From the NCBI GenBank assembly GCA_045629045.1, contig JAZQQM010000046.1, forward strand, positions 1-52,833: a stretch of DNA of 52,833 bases. Direction: 5' to 3'. This document shows positions 35,665 to 45,359 of this stretch, in pieces. Each line of letters starts with the position of its first letter. The first letter of the stretch is position 1. The position numbers and the translations under genes were made by a program. This DNA comes from JAILLW01 sp045629045. GTDB taxonomy: Bacteria > Bacillota > Clostridia > Lachnospirales > Lachnospiraceae. The notes under the pieces are model-generated. The model worked only from the letters and a program-made list of their open reading frames with translations. It did no database searches and had not been told where the DNA came from.

Positions 35665-38619
35665 CTAACCATTCTTATTTTGCTTATCATCTAAGCCCTC
35701 AACTGTTTCTTTCATACTTATCAGGAATAAAACAATTGCGGTAGCAATACAGCCTATAACCAGGAACCACTTAGGATGAATAGAATCATCACCTGTATCC
35801 GGTGTTACATCCTTAATATGGGTTCCCTGTTTATCAACTGCAGCATTTGTTCCGGCATAGTTATAGAATCCATATGGGCTGAAGTGATTGCAGGTAAAGG
35901 TAAGCATCTTTCCTGTTTCCGAATCCGTAATCGAAAAATCCACAGCTTCAAGTTGACCGTCACTGTCAAGAGCTACCATGTGAAGGTTATCCTGTATTAA
36001 TGAATCCGGCATCGGCAGTGTAACCGATACACTTTGTCTTCCGAGTTTTGATATTTTAACGGAATCGGTAGCATCATATAAAGATATATCAAATCCCACC
36101 AAATTTTCCGGTGACTTTCCGCCGTACAAATCTCCGTAAGCAATATTAATCTTTTCCTTTGCGTTTTGGGAATCCTGAATATGAAGTACGTAACTTCCCT
36201 CATCCCCCGGAATCTTTGCACCGGCACCTGCTCCTACACTGAATAATGAACTGTTAACGTCAAGTAACACACCGTCATTACTTAAATTACATACACCCAC
36301 AGTGTTATCCGAAACAGTATTGCCGTATACGTCTACTACAGTTCCTTTAAATCCGTATTTTCCGGGTTCCAATATCGTATCTGTCAGGCTCTTAATATTA
36401 GGGTTAATAATTGCTCTGGTCATATTACCGAAAGCATATGTTCTGTCCTGCACATTTGCCAGTCTTGACGCTGAAATGCCATCCGTCAATACAGGTAAAT
36501 CCGTGCCTAATATCGTTACGGTATCTGTTCCGTTCTTTAAATCAAAGGCTCCGATACCTACGCTTTTAACATTAGGAGAAAGTGTAACAGTAGATAATGC
36601 CGTGCCCTTAAATGCATTTGCACCGATATCCGTAACATTATCACCTCTGTTTAATGTCTTTAGATTAGCGCATCCGCTAAAGGCTTCTTCGCCTATAATC
36701 GTTAATGAATCCGGCAGATTAACAGCCGTAATTCCCGCATGATCTTTAAATGCTCCGTCTGCAATAAGTTTAACTCCCTCGGGAATGGTTACTACAGAAT
36801 CGTTCCCTTTGTAAGCTATAAGTACGCCGTCACCGCAAATAATGAAGGTTTCGTTAGAATTATCTATAAAGGGAGTCTCGCTAAATGCATACTCGCCTAT
36901 ACTTGTTACCGATGAAGGTATATTAATTTCCGTAAGGTTATCGCAATGATAAAATGCTCCGTATCCTATTGAAGTAACACCCTCGGGAATGTCTATCTTT
37001 GTAAGGGAAGATCTTGCGAATGCAAAATCTCCTATCTTTGTTACATTTTCAGGGAATTCAAACTCATCAATAGAACCATCCTGATAATAAGCCTGTTGCG
37101 CAATTGCATCACCTGCCACGGTAAACTTAGGGAAATCCCTACCCTTTTTGGCATTGTCGGCCATAACATTACCCAATGATTTATCATTTGTTGTTTCTAT
37201 CTCGGAGCCGGCACTTTCGGCTTCATTTTCAGTATTTATATCTTCAGTCTCAGCAGTATCTTTATTTTCTTTTTCATTGACCAGCGTAACACTGCCATCT
37301 GCATTTGTAACTGCATTTCCGATAATATTTCCGTCTTCGTCATATACAGCAACAGAGTCTGTTTCGCCTTTTGAAAGGTCAAGACCGGAATTACCGTTCT
37401 TAACAGAAGTCTTATTATCAATAAATATAACCGCACGCCCACCGACTATCGATGATGAGCCAAGAAGCGGTCCCTGCGGATTAGTGGAAGCATCGTAGTA
37501 TTCGTAGGAAACCACATCAGTACCGCTAATTACACCATCCTTGTATTTAGCAGGTCTTGGTGTAGGCGTAGGCTTCGGCGTTGCTGTTGCGTCAGGATTA
37601 CTATCATCCTCCGGTTGTCCGTTAACCACCTGCATTTCGGATGTATCACCAACCACAGGCATCATATGAGTAACGGATTCCGATTGGGTAAAATTAGCTG
37701 CATTTTCATCAACCGTTGCAGATTCGCCCACATCTTCATACTCAATTTCGGAAACTTCCGATTTAATAAGTTCCTGGGCAAAATTATATGCATAGGTTCC
37801 CGGAGTTGCTTTAATTGTCACATTGGGACATCCGTCAAAAGCAGTTTCATGAATATTCGAAAGAGAATCCGGACATGTTACCAACGAAAGATTTACACAA
37901 TCCTCAAAAGCCTTCGCATCAATGGAATGAACCGAAAGCGGAATCTCAACCTGTTTAATATTCGGACAGTTACTGAAAGCATATTCCGGAATATATGGAA
38001 GATTTGAACTTAAAGAGATATTCTTAATCGAATCGTTTCCCCAGAAAGCATATCCTTCGATATCCGTAACGGTTCTGGGCATGGTATACTCACCGTTTTT
38101 GTATGAAGGCAGCATACAAAACAATTTTGTTTTGTCAAAATTATATAAAACATCATCTTCCACCACCAGATACGGAGATGAATTGTCTATCTTTTTAAAA
38201 GAAGTATCACCGGCAAATATAGCACTTCCGACTTTCTTTACATTAGTTCCGAAAGACACTGTTTCCAATGCCGGGTCTTTACTGAAGGCACCCTGTCCGA
38301 TTTCTTCGCAGTTGTCACCTATAGTAACGGTTCTTAAGCCTTTGCAGTCCTGGAACGCGCCGTATCCTATAGCTTTTACCTTATCGCCTACATTTACCTT
38401 TACAATATAGTCATTACCGGCAAAGGCTTCCTCTGCTATATAAAGAACATCATCAGGAATAGACACGATTTCCGACGTGCCTGAATATTTCATCAGCTTA
38501 TTACCTGTTACTTGAAAATCAGATGTGGAAGCGGCTTCCACATCTGATGTTGGAATAAGCGAAATAACTAATGCAGTTGCCAGGAGAAATACTCCTACAG
38601 AACGCAATAATTTTTTCAT
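35665..38619 (-). CDS. BspA-like leucine-rich-repeat surface protein with sorting-like C-terminus (984 aa)
   Basis: A signal peptide (about 1-31, VEAASTS) precedes two arrays of BspA-type LRRs (units such as IPDDVLYIAEEAFAGN and LPDSLTIIGEEAFSGC) near 35-290 and 500-700. They are split by a Pro/Thr linker (TATPKPTPTPRP near 345-358) and an acidic Glu/Asn/Thr part. A C-terminal module starts at DISLYD (about 844) and ends at HFSPYGFY. The tail is TPDTGD (about 939), SIHPKWF, a hydrophobic helix and a charged end. This resembles a sortase signal with Thr in place of Leu. It starts 4 bp after the larger paralogue. Adhesion or substrate binding is typical for the family; the ligand is unknown. 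Confidence 0.88.
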   Translation of the reverse strand: MKKLLRSVGVFLLATALVISLIPTSDVEAASTSDFQVTGNKLMKYSGTSEIVSIPDDVLYIAEEAFAGNDYIVKVNVGDKVKAIGYGAFQDCKGLRTVTIGDNCEEIGQGAFSKDPALETVSFGTNVKKVGSAIFAGDTSFKKIDNSSPYLVVEDDVLYNFDKTKLFCMLPSYKNGEYTMPRTVTDIEGYAFWGNDSIKNISLSSNLPYIPEYAFSNCPNIKQVEIPLSVHSIDAKAFEDCVNLSLVTCPDSLSNIHETAFDGCPNVTIKATPGTYAYNFAQELIKSEVSEIEYEDVGESATVDENAANFTQSESVTHMMPVVGDTSEMQVVNGQPEDDSNPDATATPKPTPTPRPAKYKDGVISGTDVVSYEYYDASTNPQGPLLGSSSIVGGRAVIFIDNKTSVKNGNSGLDLSKGETDSVAVYDEDGNIIGNAVTNADGSVTLVNEKENKDTAETEDINTENEAESAGSEIETTNDKSLGNVMADNAKKGRDFPKFTVAGDAIAQQAYYQDGSIDEFEFPENVTKIGDFAFARSSLTKIDIPEGVTSIGYGAFYHCDNLTEINIPSSVTSIGEYAFSETPFIDNSNETFIICGDGVLIAYKGNDSVVTIPEGVKLIADGAFKDHAGITAVNLPDSLTIIGEEAFSGCANLKTLNRGDNVTDIGANAFKGTALSTVTLSPNVKSVGIGAFDLKNGTDTVTILGTDLPVLTDGISASRLANVQDRTYAFGNMTRAIINPNIKSLTDTILEPGKYGFKGTVVDVYGNTVSDNTVGVCNLSNDGVLLDVNSSLFSVGAGAGAKIPGDEGSYVLHIQDSQNAKEKINIAYGDLYGGKSPENLVGFDISLYDATDSVKISKLGRQSVSVTLPMPDSLIQDNLHMVALDSDGQLEAVDFSITDSETGKMLTFTCNHFSPYGFYNYAGTNAAVDKQGTHIKDVTPDTGDDSIHPKWFLVIGCIATAIVLFLISMKETVEGLDDKQNKNG

Positions 38620-38623
38620 ATTA

Positions 38624-41600
38624 TTAAGCAGATACCTTAACTTTCTTTTTATCCTTCTTGAAGAATAAAACTACCGATACACACGCAAGACCGATTGATA
38701 AGAACCACTTAGGATGAATCGGATCACCTGTCTTAGGTGTATAGTCTATAGTCGACTCTGTTAAATTAGCTGTATCTACATAAATTACATAAGGGCTAAA
38801 GTGTGTAGCGGTAAATGAAATACAAGGAACTCCGTCTACTGTAGTAAATCTTGAGTTCAGGTCTTCCAAATTACCTGACGCTACAGATGCCACCTTATTG
38901 TTACCGGCATATGGTGCCAATTCATCAGGAAGCGGCAGTGTTAACGAAACGCTGATTCCCGATGTATCTGTTATCTTGGTTCTTCCTGTACTGTCGTACA
39001 AAGATATATCCATCGGCAAATACTTAATATTCGTAATATCACCGAATCTGTTCTGTAATGCCGTAAGTGCCATATCGGAAGCATTCTGATCATCAGTAAC
39101 CTTAACTACGAAGTTATCTGTTGAACCTGATACAGAAGCACCGGCCAAGTTAGTATTGGAAATACCGCCCTTAGTTACTTCAACCGTAGTACCGTTAGCA
39201 TTGTTTGATGTTCCGGAAGACTTATTTGAAGAACTTCCGCCGTCATTTGACGAACCTGAACCGCCGGAAGACGAACCTGAGCCCGTCTTATAAGTAGCCG
39301 TAACAGCTACATTTGCAGCAGGCATTACAAAATATGTCGAAGGTGAAGTCGGCACAGCAAATCCAACACCTGCAGTAGATGTGGTCCACTTGTCAAACTT
39401 CTGTCCCGTTCCCATATCGTAAGCATTTATAGGCACAATTGCTCCTGCAGCATAAGTACCCGTACCTGAACCGCCCGATACCGTAACCGTATACTTCTTA
39501 GCTTCGGCCTGATTATTATTGTTATTGTTAGGCGTAGCCGTTGCCGTCGGCGTAGCTGTTGCACCCGGCTTATCTGTCGGCTTAGGACCTGAGGTAGGCT
39601 GAGGTCCCTGTGTAGGCTGAGGGCCTTGTGTAGGCTGAGGGCCGGTAGTTTCATAAATAGCAATAATACTCATATCATGAGTAACCTTAGTAAAGTCGTT
39701 AGGTACCCAATTCTTAAACGTCTTTCCTGCCTTAGTAGGCGGTAAAGGAGCAACCGCAGACTCACCTGCAGTAACCTTCTGTTTGCTGATTACCGTTTTA
39801 TTATCTTCATCGTAGAATATTACTTCGTACTTAATCTCGGCATCATTTGTATAATGGGCCATCGCGTCGACATCTTCCTTTACAATATAGGTAGTCATAT
39901 CTTTATTTATCTTGCCGGCACCATCTTTCAGTAACCAATAATCAAATGTATATCCTGCTTTTGCTGGAGCCTCCGGTACAGTAATTTCCGTACTCCATTC
40001 AACCTTCTTAGGATATCCTTCCAGTATTTTATTGTCATCAGTTCTGAAAATAACCTCTACTTTATCGCTTATCTTCTCATAGGTTAATCCATAATACTTA
40101 GCATAATCATATGCTGCTGACTCATCATATGTCATAATGGTATTTCGTGGATCATGATCAAATGCTGAAGATACAATATCTACTTCTATAGCCGGTATCT
40201 GAACGGTTATCGGCACATCTCCCACAAACGCATTCTCTTCAATTCTGTCAACTGAATTAGGTAAAATAACCGTCATCAAACTGTCACAATTATGGAAAGC
40301 ATTTTTAGGTACTACCGAGAACTTAGAATCTGCCGCCGATAAATCAACCTTAACTACAGAGTCACACTCTTCAAAAGCACCCTCTTCAATACCGCTAACT
40401 TTGGCTAATGACGGGTCATTATTAACATCTACATAAGCGTCTCCGTCTTTACCCCTTGATGACAAACATTCCTTAATCGTATATGTGCCATCAGGATTAA
40501 CAATATAGATTATCTTATTATCGGCAGCAAAATAATCATTGCCGTTAATATCAAACAGACTTTCGCATCCCCTGAACGGAGCTTTACCCATTTCGGTTAC
40601 TTCTGCACCGATTGAAACCTGTTGTAATCTTTCACAACTGTCAAAGCAATTATCCGGTAGAGATTTAACCGTATTGAGTGTAACACTTAAAATTCTGTCA
40701 TTACCTCTTACCTTTTGTTCATAGGTACTGGGCGGAGTCACATCATAGTCCTGATAGTATCCGCTAAAGAGTCCGGGAACAGTCTTTTCACCATCAACAT
40801 CAACTGTTTCCTGTGTACACATTTCATAACTCTTACGTCCTATTGAACCTGTTCCGAAATATGTAGCCGTATTTCTCGTATTTTCGTTTGCTCCAAAGAA
40901 GCCTTTGGCATCAATCGATGTAATTCCGCTTGGTACTACAATATACAGGCATGAATTAATCCATGTCATTTCTTCATCAGTACACATCTGATAATCAGCC
41001 GTACCTGGATTCTCATAGTTATCTAATATGCTATAAGGATTAAGTTCAAAGTATAAATCCGGACAAGTAATAGTTGTAGGATCATATGATGTGCCATGAG
41101 CAGTATTATATGTATCTACATAAATTTTAAAGCTTTCATCGTTAGTCCATGGTCCAAAACTCGGACTTTCATAAAGAGCCGCCTGTGCAGCAGGGTCACC
41201 CTCATTATCAAGCCATGCTTCATAGAATGTATTTCTGTCGCTGTCATATAAACTATTCGAACCGCAACGATCATAATATTCTTTTTCTTTATTATGACGA
41301 TAATCTTCATTTCTAATATCAAGTTCGGCATACTTAGGATAATCAAGTAACGTTACTTCACCCGACTTATTATCATACATACAGGTAAGGAATGTGGGCG
41401 AATTAGTCATATAACATATTCGCTTACCGTTATCATCAATTTTTCCGGAATCCTTACCGGTAGCAAAAGTAAACGGTGCATAGTTTTCGGCAATATCTCC
41501 GTGGAACGTCAAAGAAGGCGAACCTGTCTTAAACGCATCGGTGCCGATGGTAAATGCATCATAGCCTACAGATGGTGTATTAAAGTATACATTCTCCAGT

Positions 41601-44041
41601 TTATTGCAATCTGCAAATGCTCTTTCACCAATATGTGCAACAGAATTACCCACATGAACTTCCGTTAAATTAGGCAAGCCTTTAAATACTTCATCATCAA
41701 GGCCGACTAATGAATTATCATCTATTGTAATCGTACTGATTCTGTTTCTTAATTTTTCATCATCAAAACATCCCGGTGCAATTGTTTCAACTTCATAGTC
41801 ACCTACGACCTTTGGAATAACAAGATCAATCGGTCTTGTATCACTTGGATTTACAAGTTTACATGAAGTAAGCTGTTTTTGGGCATTGGCCTGAAGCAAA
41901 TATGTACCGTCAGAAATTTCATAGCATCTTACACCTGCAGAATTATAGTAAACATATGGCACATAATCAGACACTAACGTAAATGCCTGCCACGTAGACT
42001 GACGTGGATAAGCAGTTTTACCTGCATTATTCTTTTCAGGACCCATTACATAGAAATCGGGATTTGTTACGTCTCTGAATAAATCATTATATGTAAATGT
42101 AGGTTCCGCAAGAGTCGGATCATCACATTCAAAATCAGAATATCCGTTTATAGTGCTATTCTGTGCTGCATTAAAATCAACATATAATAAATTACTACAG
42201 TTCTTAAATGTTGATGATTTAATGGTAACCGGTGATATAGATGCAAAGTTTGTAGGGAATGTAACCGTTTCAAGGTTGCTTCTTCCGGCAAACAATAAAT
42301 CTCCAAGTTCACTGCTGGGGATTGATCCTGAGCCTGCATCTCCGGTAATCTGATTAGGTAAGAATACATTCTTCCAATTTCCCGTAGGTGCAGAAACAAG
42401 TGCAAACGCGCCTTCTCCGATGGATCTTATTGCAGAATCCCTCATATTAACATCATTGATTGCATAGTCATTATAAAAAGCATAATCTTCAATGTCACAA
42501 TTAGTGGTGACACCACCTAATTCAACGTTTGTCAAATTACGGTTTTGAGCGAAGGCACCATATCCGACTCTGCATACAGATGAAGGCAGTGTAATACTTG
42601 TAACACCTGTATTTTCAAAACTTAATGCACCGATATTCTGAGTTGAAGATAATGTTACCGACACCAAATCATTACAATCTTTGAAAGCATGATTTCCGAT
42701 ATCATTAACATTCATGGTGATTTCTTTGATGAATGAATTCTGGAAAGCTCCATCACCGATATAGGCCAAATTGGTAGGTAGTGTAAGTACATCAACGTTA
42801 CTTATTCCCGCAAAAGAGCCCTGAGGTCTTCCTTCCGAATCGTATGTTACGGAAGCAATACCTGCTATTTCAGGCGACTTATCCACATATACAAATCCAT
42901 TGGAATCATGCCCTGCAGGTGCCTGGGGTTCACCGTCCTTAACAATATAAATTGTACTTGCAATACCGCCTACAGGTCCCTTGACATTATCAATTACAGA
43001 TACAAGTGTAGCTCCGCTTTTTGGTGCTACAGGAATATGCTGAGGTTGTGTAGGATCTGTTGCTGTTGTAGGTAATGCCGCACAATAATCCACATAATAT
43101 TTATAATTATTAGGCGCATTAAGTGCTCTCGGCTGTTTTACCAAATCCGTAGGCTTCTGAACCGTTGTCGGTGCAGCTCCCGGATCACCTGGGTCAACAT
43201 AGGAAGGGGCAGTCGGTTCTACAGGCTCAGTTCCGAGCATTCCTCCGTCAATCCACGCCTGATGATTTGTCTGCCATGTTGCATAATTTGTTCTGTATAA
43301 TTCCCATGCTTCATGCTTTGTATTTTTATCATTCCATTCAGTAAACTGTTCGTTATAATCATAATAACTGTCTGCGGCAGCCTTCCAGTTTGTGAATTCA
43401 TCAGGGTTATATAATTCATGGAATTCGTAATTACTTGTCTTATATCCGCTTCCTCTGTAATAAGTATAATAATCATTGTCATAAGTAATTGTTTTATTTT
43501 CACCGCCAAGAGCCGGATCATCCATAAAGGCATTGAAAACATCGTTTTCGACTGTAACATACCCAACTGTTGCAGTAGCTTCAATGGTAACCTCAGATTC
43601 GGGATAAATACTGTTATATTCGCATATAACCGCTCTTGTATTTCCCTTTAGAGTAGTTACATAATATTCAAACTGCCAGTTATATGACCATTCTGTTCCC
43701 GAACTGTTAAGAGCTTTAACCGAATAAGATTTATTTATTCCGGTAGAAGGTGTAACCAATTCGCCGCTTGGATCCAAATTAAGATCATGTGCATTTTTAC
43801 ATGTAGTAGTATCTATCGAATCATCAAAATTTAAAGTTGCAGTTCTACTGTCGGGATAATTCACATCATCATTAGCTTTACTGTTACTAGCCTGTATCCC
43901 CTGAACCGGAATTGCAGCCACGACAACAGCAGATGCTAAGAATAATCCTGCAACTGTCTTCCTTACCTGACTTTTTATTCTTCTTTTTGGCTTTTTAGAA
44001 TCCTGTGTTTTTGTTGAGATTCCTTTTTCTTTGTTAGTCAT
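38624..44041 (-). CDS. Giant BspA-like leucine-rich-repeat surface protein (1805 aa)
   Basis: The basic start and long hydrophobic stretch (about 28-50) act as signal peptide. BspA-type LRRs lie roughly at 400-880 and 1080-1330, with Tyr/Trp/Asp-rich non-LRR regions near 60-330 and 900-1060. Two InlB B-repeat-like units (GYTFDYW near 1355 and GKTFKNW near 1425) follow, then PTQGP repeats (about 1465-1490), an Asn run, a divergent B-repeat-like domain (KFDKWTTS) and a Ser/Gly linker. The end is the shared DISLYD module (about 1678), TPKTGD (about 1768), PIHPKWF, a membrane helix and a Lys-rich tail. This is the layout of a cell-wall-anchored adhesin. It is first in a two-gene transcript with a promoter near 44183-44210. 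Confidence 0.9.
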   Translation of the reverse strand: MTNKEKGISTKTQDSKKPKRRIKSQVRKTVAGLFLASAVVVAAIPVQGIQASNSKANDDVNYPDSRTATLNFDDSIDTTTCKNAHDLNLDPSGELVTPSTGINKSYSVKALNSSGTEWSYNWQFEYYVTTLKGNTRAVICEYNSIYPESEVTIEATATVGYVTVENDVFNAFMDDPALGGENKTITYDNDYYTYYRGSGYKTSNYEFHELYNPDEFTNWKAAADSYYDYNEQFTEWNDKNTKHEAWELYRTNYATWQTNHQAWIDGGMLGTEPVEPTAPSYVDPGDPGAAPTTVQKPTDLVKQPRALNAPNNYKYYVDYCAALPTTATDPTQPQHIPVAPKSGATLVSVIDNVKGPVGGIASTIYIVKDGEPQAPAGHDSNGFVYVDKSPEIAGIASVTYDSEGRPQGSFAGISNVDVLTLPTNLAYIGDGAFQNSFIKEITMNVNDIGNHAFKDCNDLVSVTLSSTQNIGALSFENTGVTSITLPSSVCRVGYGAFAQNRNLTNVELGGVTTNCDIEDYAFYNDYAINDVNMRDSAIRSIGEGAFALVSAPTGNWKNVFLPNQITGDAGSGSIPSSELGDLLFAGRSNLETVTFPTNFASISPVTIKSSTFKNCSNLLYVDFNAAQNSTINGYSDFECDDPTLAEPTFTYNDLFRDVTNPDFYVMGPEKNNAGKTAYPRQSTWQAFTLVSDYVPYVYYNSAGVRCYEISDGTYLLQANAQKQLTSCKLVNPSDTRPIDLVIPKVVGDYEVETIAPGCFDDEKLRNRISTITIDDNSLVGLDDEVFKGLPNLTEVHVGNSVAHIGERAFADCNKLENVYFNTPSVGYDAFTIGTDAFKTGSPSLTFHGDIAENYAPFTFATGKDSGKIDDNGKRICYMTNSPTFLTCMYDNKSGEVTLLDYPKYAELDIRNEDYRHNKEKEYYDRCGSNSLYDSDRNTFYEAWLDNEGDPAAQAALYESPSFGPWTNDESFKIYVDTYNTAHGTSYDPTTITCPDLYFELNPYSILDNYENPGTADYQMCTDEEMTWINSCLYIVVPSGITSIDAKGFFGANENTRNTATYFGTGSIGRKSYEMCTQETVDVDGEKTVPGLFSGYYQDYDVTPPSTYEQKVRGNDRILSVTLNTVKSLPDNCFDSCERLQQVSIGAEVTEMGKAPFRGCESLFDINGNDYFAADNKIIYIVNPDGTYTIKECLSSRGKDGDAYVDVNNDPSLAKVSGIEEGAFEECDSVVKVDLSAADSKFSVVPKNAFHNCDSLMTVILPNSVDRIEENAFVGDVPITVQIPAIEVDIVSSAFDHDPRNTIMTYDESAAYDYAKYYGLTYEKISDKVEVIFRTDDNKILEGYPKKVEWSTEITVPEAPAKAGYTFDYWLLKDGAGKINKDMTTYIVKEDVDAMAHYTNDAEIKYEVIFYDEDNKTVISKQKVTAGESAVAPLPPTKAGKTFKNWVPNDFTKVTHDMSIIAIYETTGPQPTQGPQPTQGPQPTSGPKPTDKPGATATPTATATPNNNNNNQAEAKKYTVTVSGGSGTGTYAAGAIVPINAYDMGTGQKFDKWTTSTAGVGFAVPTSPSTYFVMPAANVAVTATYKTGSGSSSGGSGSSNDGGSSSNKSSGTSNNANGTTVEVTKGGISNTNLAGASVSGSTDNFVVKVTDDQNASDMALTALQNRFGDITNIKYLPMDISLYDSTGRTKITDTSGISVSLTLPLPDELAPYAGNNKVASVASGNLEDLNSRFTTVDGVPCISFTATHFSPYVIYVDTANLTESTIDYTPKTGDPIHPKWFLSIGLACVSVVLFFKKDKKKVKVSA

Positions 44042-44182
44042 TTTTATTCCTCTTAATACAACAATCTAAAATAATATCGATTGATTAATTTACAACGTTA
44101 ATCAAGCATAAAATAAGCCATATCATACTTTTTATCGGTAAAAATGTGTATAAATTAACCCATTTACACTCATACAACTAAT

Positions 44183-44210
44183 ATTTTACTATATTTTGTT
44201 CATATTGCAA
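44183..44210 (-). promoter_or_regulatory. Predicted promoter of the LRR gene pair
   Basis: On the minus strand TTGCAA (44205-44210) stands 16 nt before TAAAAT (44183-44188). It leaves a long 5' untranslated region of about 135 nt. Confidence 0.45.
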
Positions 44211-44257
44211 GGACTTTTCACAAGATATTGTGGTGACAATAAATTTCGTATACAACA

Positions 44258-44295
44258 AAAGACGCCCGTATTTACGGGCGTGTTCATAAGACAGT
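44258..44295 (-). repeat. Structured repeat R1, left boundary of the 44.3-46.1 kb segment
   Basis: Read on the minus strand it begins ACTGTCTTATGA and ends TACGGGCGTCTTT, both shared exactly with the plus-strand copy at 46106-46141. It contains a perfect ACGCCCGTA/TACGGGCGT hairpin with a T-rich tail, so it can also act as a minus-strand terminator. Just upstream GACAGT (44310-44315) can pair with its ACTGTC. Confidence 0.65.
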
Positions 44296-44339
44296 AACGC
44301 AAAATGAGCACTGTCGCGGTGGATTGGCAAAAAAATGAG

Positions 44340-44366
44340 ACAGCCCGATGCGTTGCATCGGGCTGT
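44340..44366 (-). terminator. Terminator after the 274-residue membrane protein gene
   Basis: ACAGCCCGATGC pairs perfectly with GCATCGGGCTGT across a 3-nt loop. The minus-strand tail is CTCATTTTTTT; the plus-strand tail ATTTTT would also work. Confidence 0.88.
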
Positions 44367-44409
44367 ATTTTTGTCTTAGCATTAACTCGCCCTATCGAAT
44401 ATAGGGCTT

Positions 44410-45234
44410 TTACTCTTTCTTTTTCTCCATGCATTCAACTAATTGTCGAATTTCGTTTAAATCCATATCATGCACTTTCGGAGCGTCCGGATGAATATTA
44501 GAATATGATGCACAATATTCATCAACCAATTGATGATAGAAATCTTCTATAAAAACGCTTGCAGCAGTCGCAGGATCCAGAAACCATTCTCCGAATCGTA
44601 TCAAGGATTCTTTAGGACCTCCGGCCATTGCCAATAGTATTTCATCCTCCGTAATCATTTCTGATGGATTCTTTGTGTTGTAAACATATATACCCAGATA
44701 AAAATCCACCGGATTATCAATTACCACGTCAGCAGTCTGTTGAGTGTTCTTTCTCTCCGAATAAACTCCCAACGCAAACATTACTATAGATATTTTCGAT
44801 TCCTCACTAGCTTTATCCTCATCCAATCGGGGTCCTTTTCTGAAAAGGCCGTAATACCAGTCAAGGTAATCTTCTATTTTTATCGGAAGGTTATTAATTC
44901 TCGGTTCTTTGTTCTCATCATACTCACTGCTGTAAAAATCGATAACTTCATCCAAAGAAAGAGCATCCTCCGACGGTCTGCCTTTTTCGGCAAGTTCATC
45001 ATTATACAGATTTATAAACCAAGCTGTTCTTCTCAAATTGCTTCTATATATCTGAGATTTAACATCCACATAATGAGTATCATCCTCTACCCACTCAGAT
45101 ATCCAAAAAGCATCATTTATCCGCGCATAGTTATATTTGGGTTTACTCTTTCTTACACAGATTATCGTTATTAGTGCAACGAATCCCAAACCTAAAAGAA
45201 TCGCAACCGCAATCCAACCTTTTTTTGATTTCAT
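44410..45234 (-). CDS. Unknown single-pass membrane protein (274 aa)
   Basis: A short basic start, one membrane helix at about 7-26 and a basic stop-transfer (RKSKPK) are followed by about 240 outside or soluble residues rich in Trp, Tyr, Asp and Glu. Visible segments include AFWISEWVEDDTHYVDVKSQIYRSNLRR, a helical middle and DFYHQLVDEYC near the end. I recognise no family or catalytic motif. It starts behind a structured leader (45246-45330) and ends before a strong terminator, so it is its own unit. The segment is bounded by inverted repeats R1 and R2, and it may have been acquired as a unit with the HXXEE gene. Confidence 0.65.
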   Translation of the reverse strand: MKSKKGWIAVAILLGLGFVALITIICVRKSKPKYNYARINDAFWISEWVEDDTHYVDVKSQIYRSNLRRTAWFINLYNDELAEKGRPSEDALSLDEVIDFYSSEYDENKEPRINNLPIKIEDYLDWYYGLFRKGPRLDEDKASEESKISIVMFALGVYSERKNTQQTADVVIDNPVDFYLGIYVYNTKNPSEMITEDEILLAMAGGPKESLIRFGEWFLDPATAASVFIEDFYHQLVDEYCASYSNIHPDAPKVHDMDLNEIRQLVECMEKKKE

Positions 45235-45245
45235 TCTTACATTGA

Positions 45246-45330
45246 CTCCATGTATTCAATCAGTTGAACGACCCGCCAAATTTGGAGGATCGTATTTGAT
45301 AATCAGCGTAGCACCAAGTACACACGAAGT
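45246..45330 (-). other. Structured leader with short ORFs upstream of the 274-residue protein
   Basis: On the minus strand a strong GGGAGGTGAC site precedes GTG codons that open short frames of about 21-25 codons. One begins M(GTG)TSCVLGATLIIKYDPPN and ends 28 bp before the next gene. A 26-nt hairpin (45268-45293: ACGATCC/GGGTCGT with inner CCA/TGG) lies inside. A third frame ends VVQLIEYMESM and stops 2 bp before the downstream ATG; it resembles that gene's own C-terminus (IRQLVECMEKK). It may be a leader peptide, a structured RNA or debris of a duplicated gene. Confidence 0.35.
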
Positions 45331-45359
45331 CACCTCCCTAAACATTTAAGATTTGTTTG

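Larger units (their letters stand above)
44042..44409. other. Intergenic region upstream of the giant LRR gene
   Basis: This 368-bp stretch holds no gene I can support. From right to left it contains a 12-bp-stem hairpin (44340-44366), an ACAGT/ACTGT hairpin region (44291-44315), a perfect ACGCCCGTA/TACGGGCGT hairpin (44262-44281), a promoter (44183-44210) and an AT-rich leader of about 140 nt before the LRR start. The leader has an AGAGGA ribosome site. Confidence 0.7.

Noticed and set aside
39590..39650. Short regular repeats in DNA, possible CRISPR-like array
   Set aside because: These are in-frame codon repeats encoding PTQGP in the giant LRR protein; no spacer structure.
43219..43584. 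121-codon minus-strand frame in another phase of the giant LRR gene
   Set aside because: Antiphase shadow of an intact gene with family-typical protein in the main frame.
44189..44434. 81-codon minus-strand frame between the LRR gene and the 274-residue gene
   Set aside because: Runs through two terminator hairpins and repeat R1, starts inside the neighbouring gene's end and has no recognisable domain.
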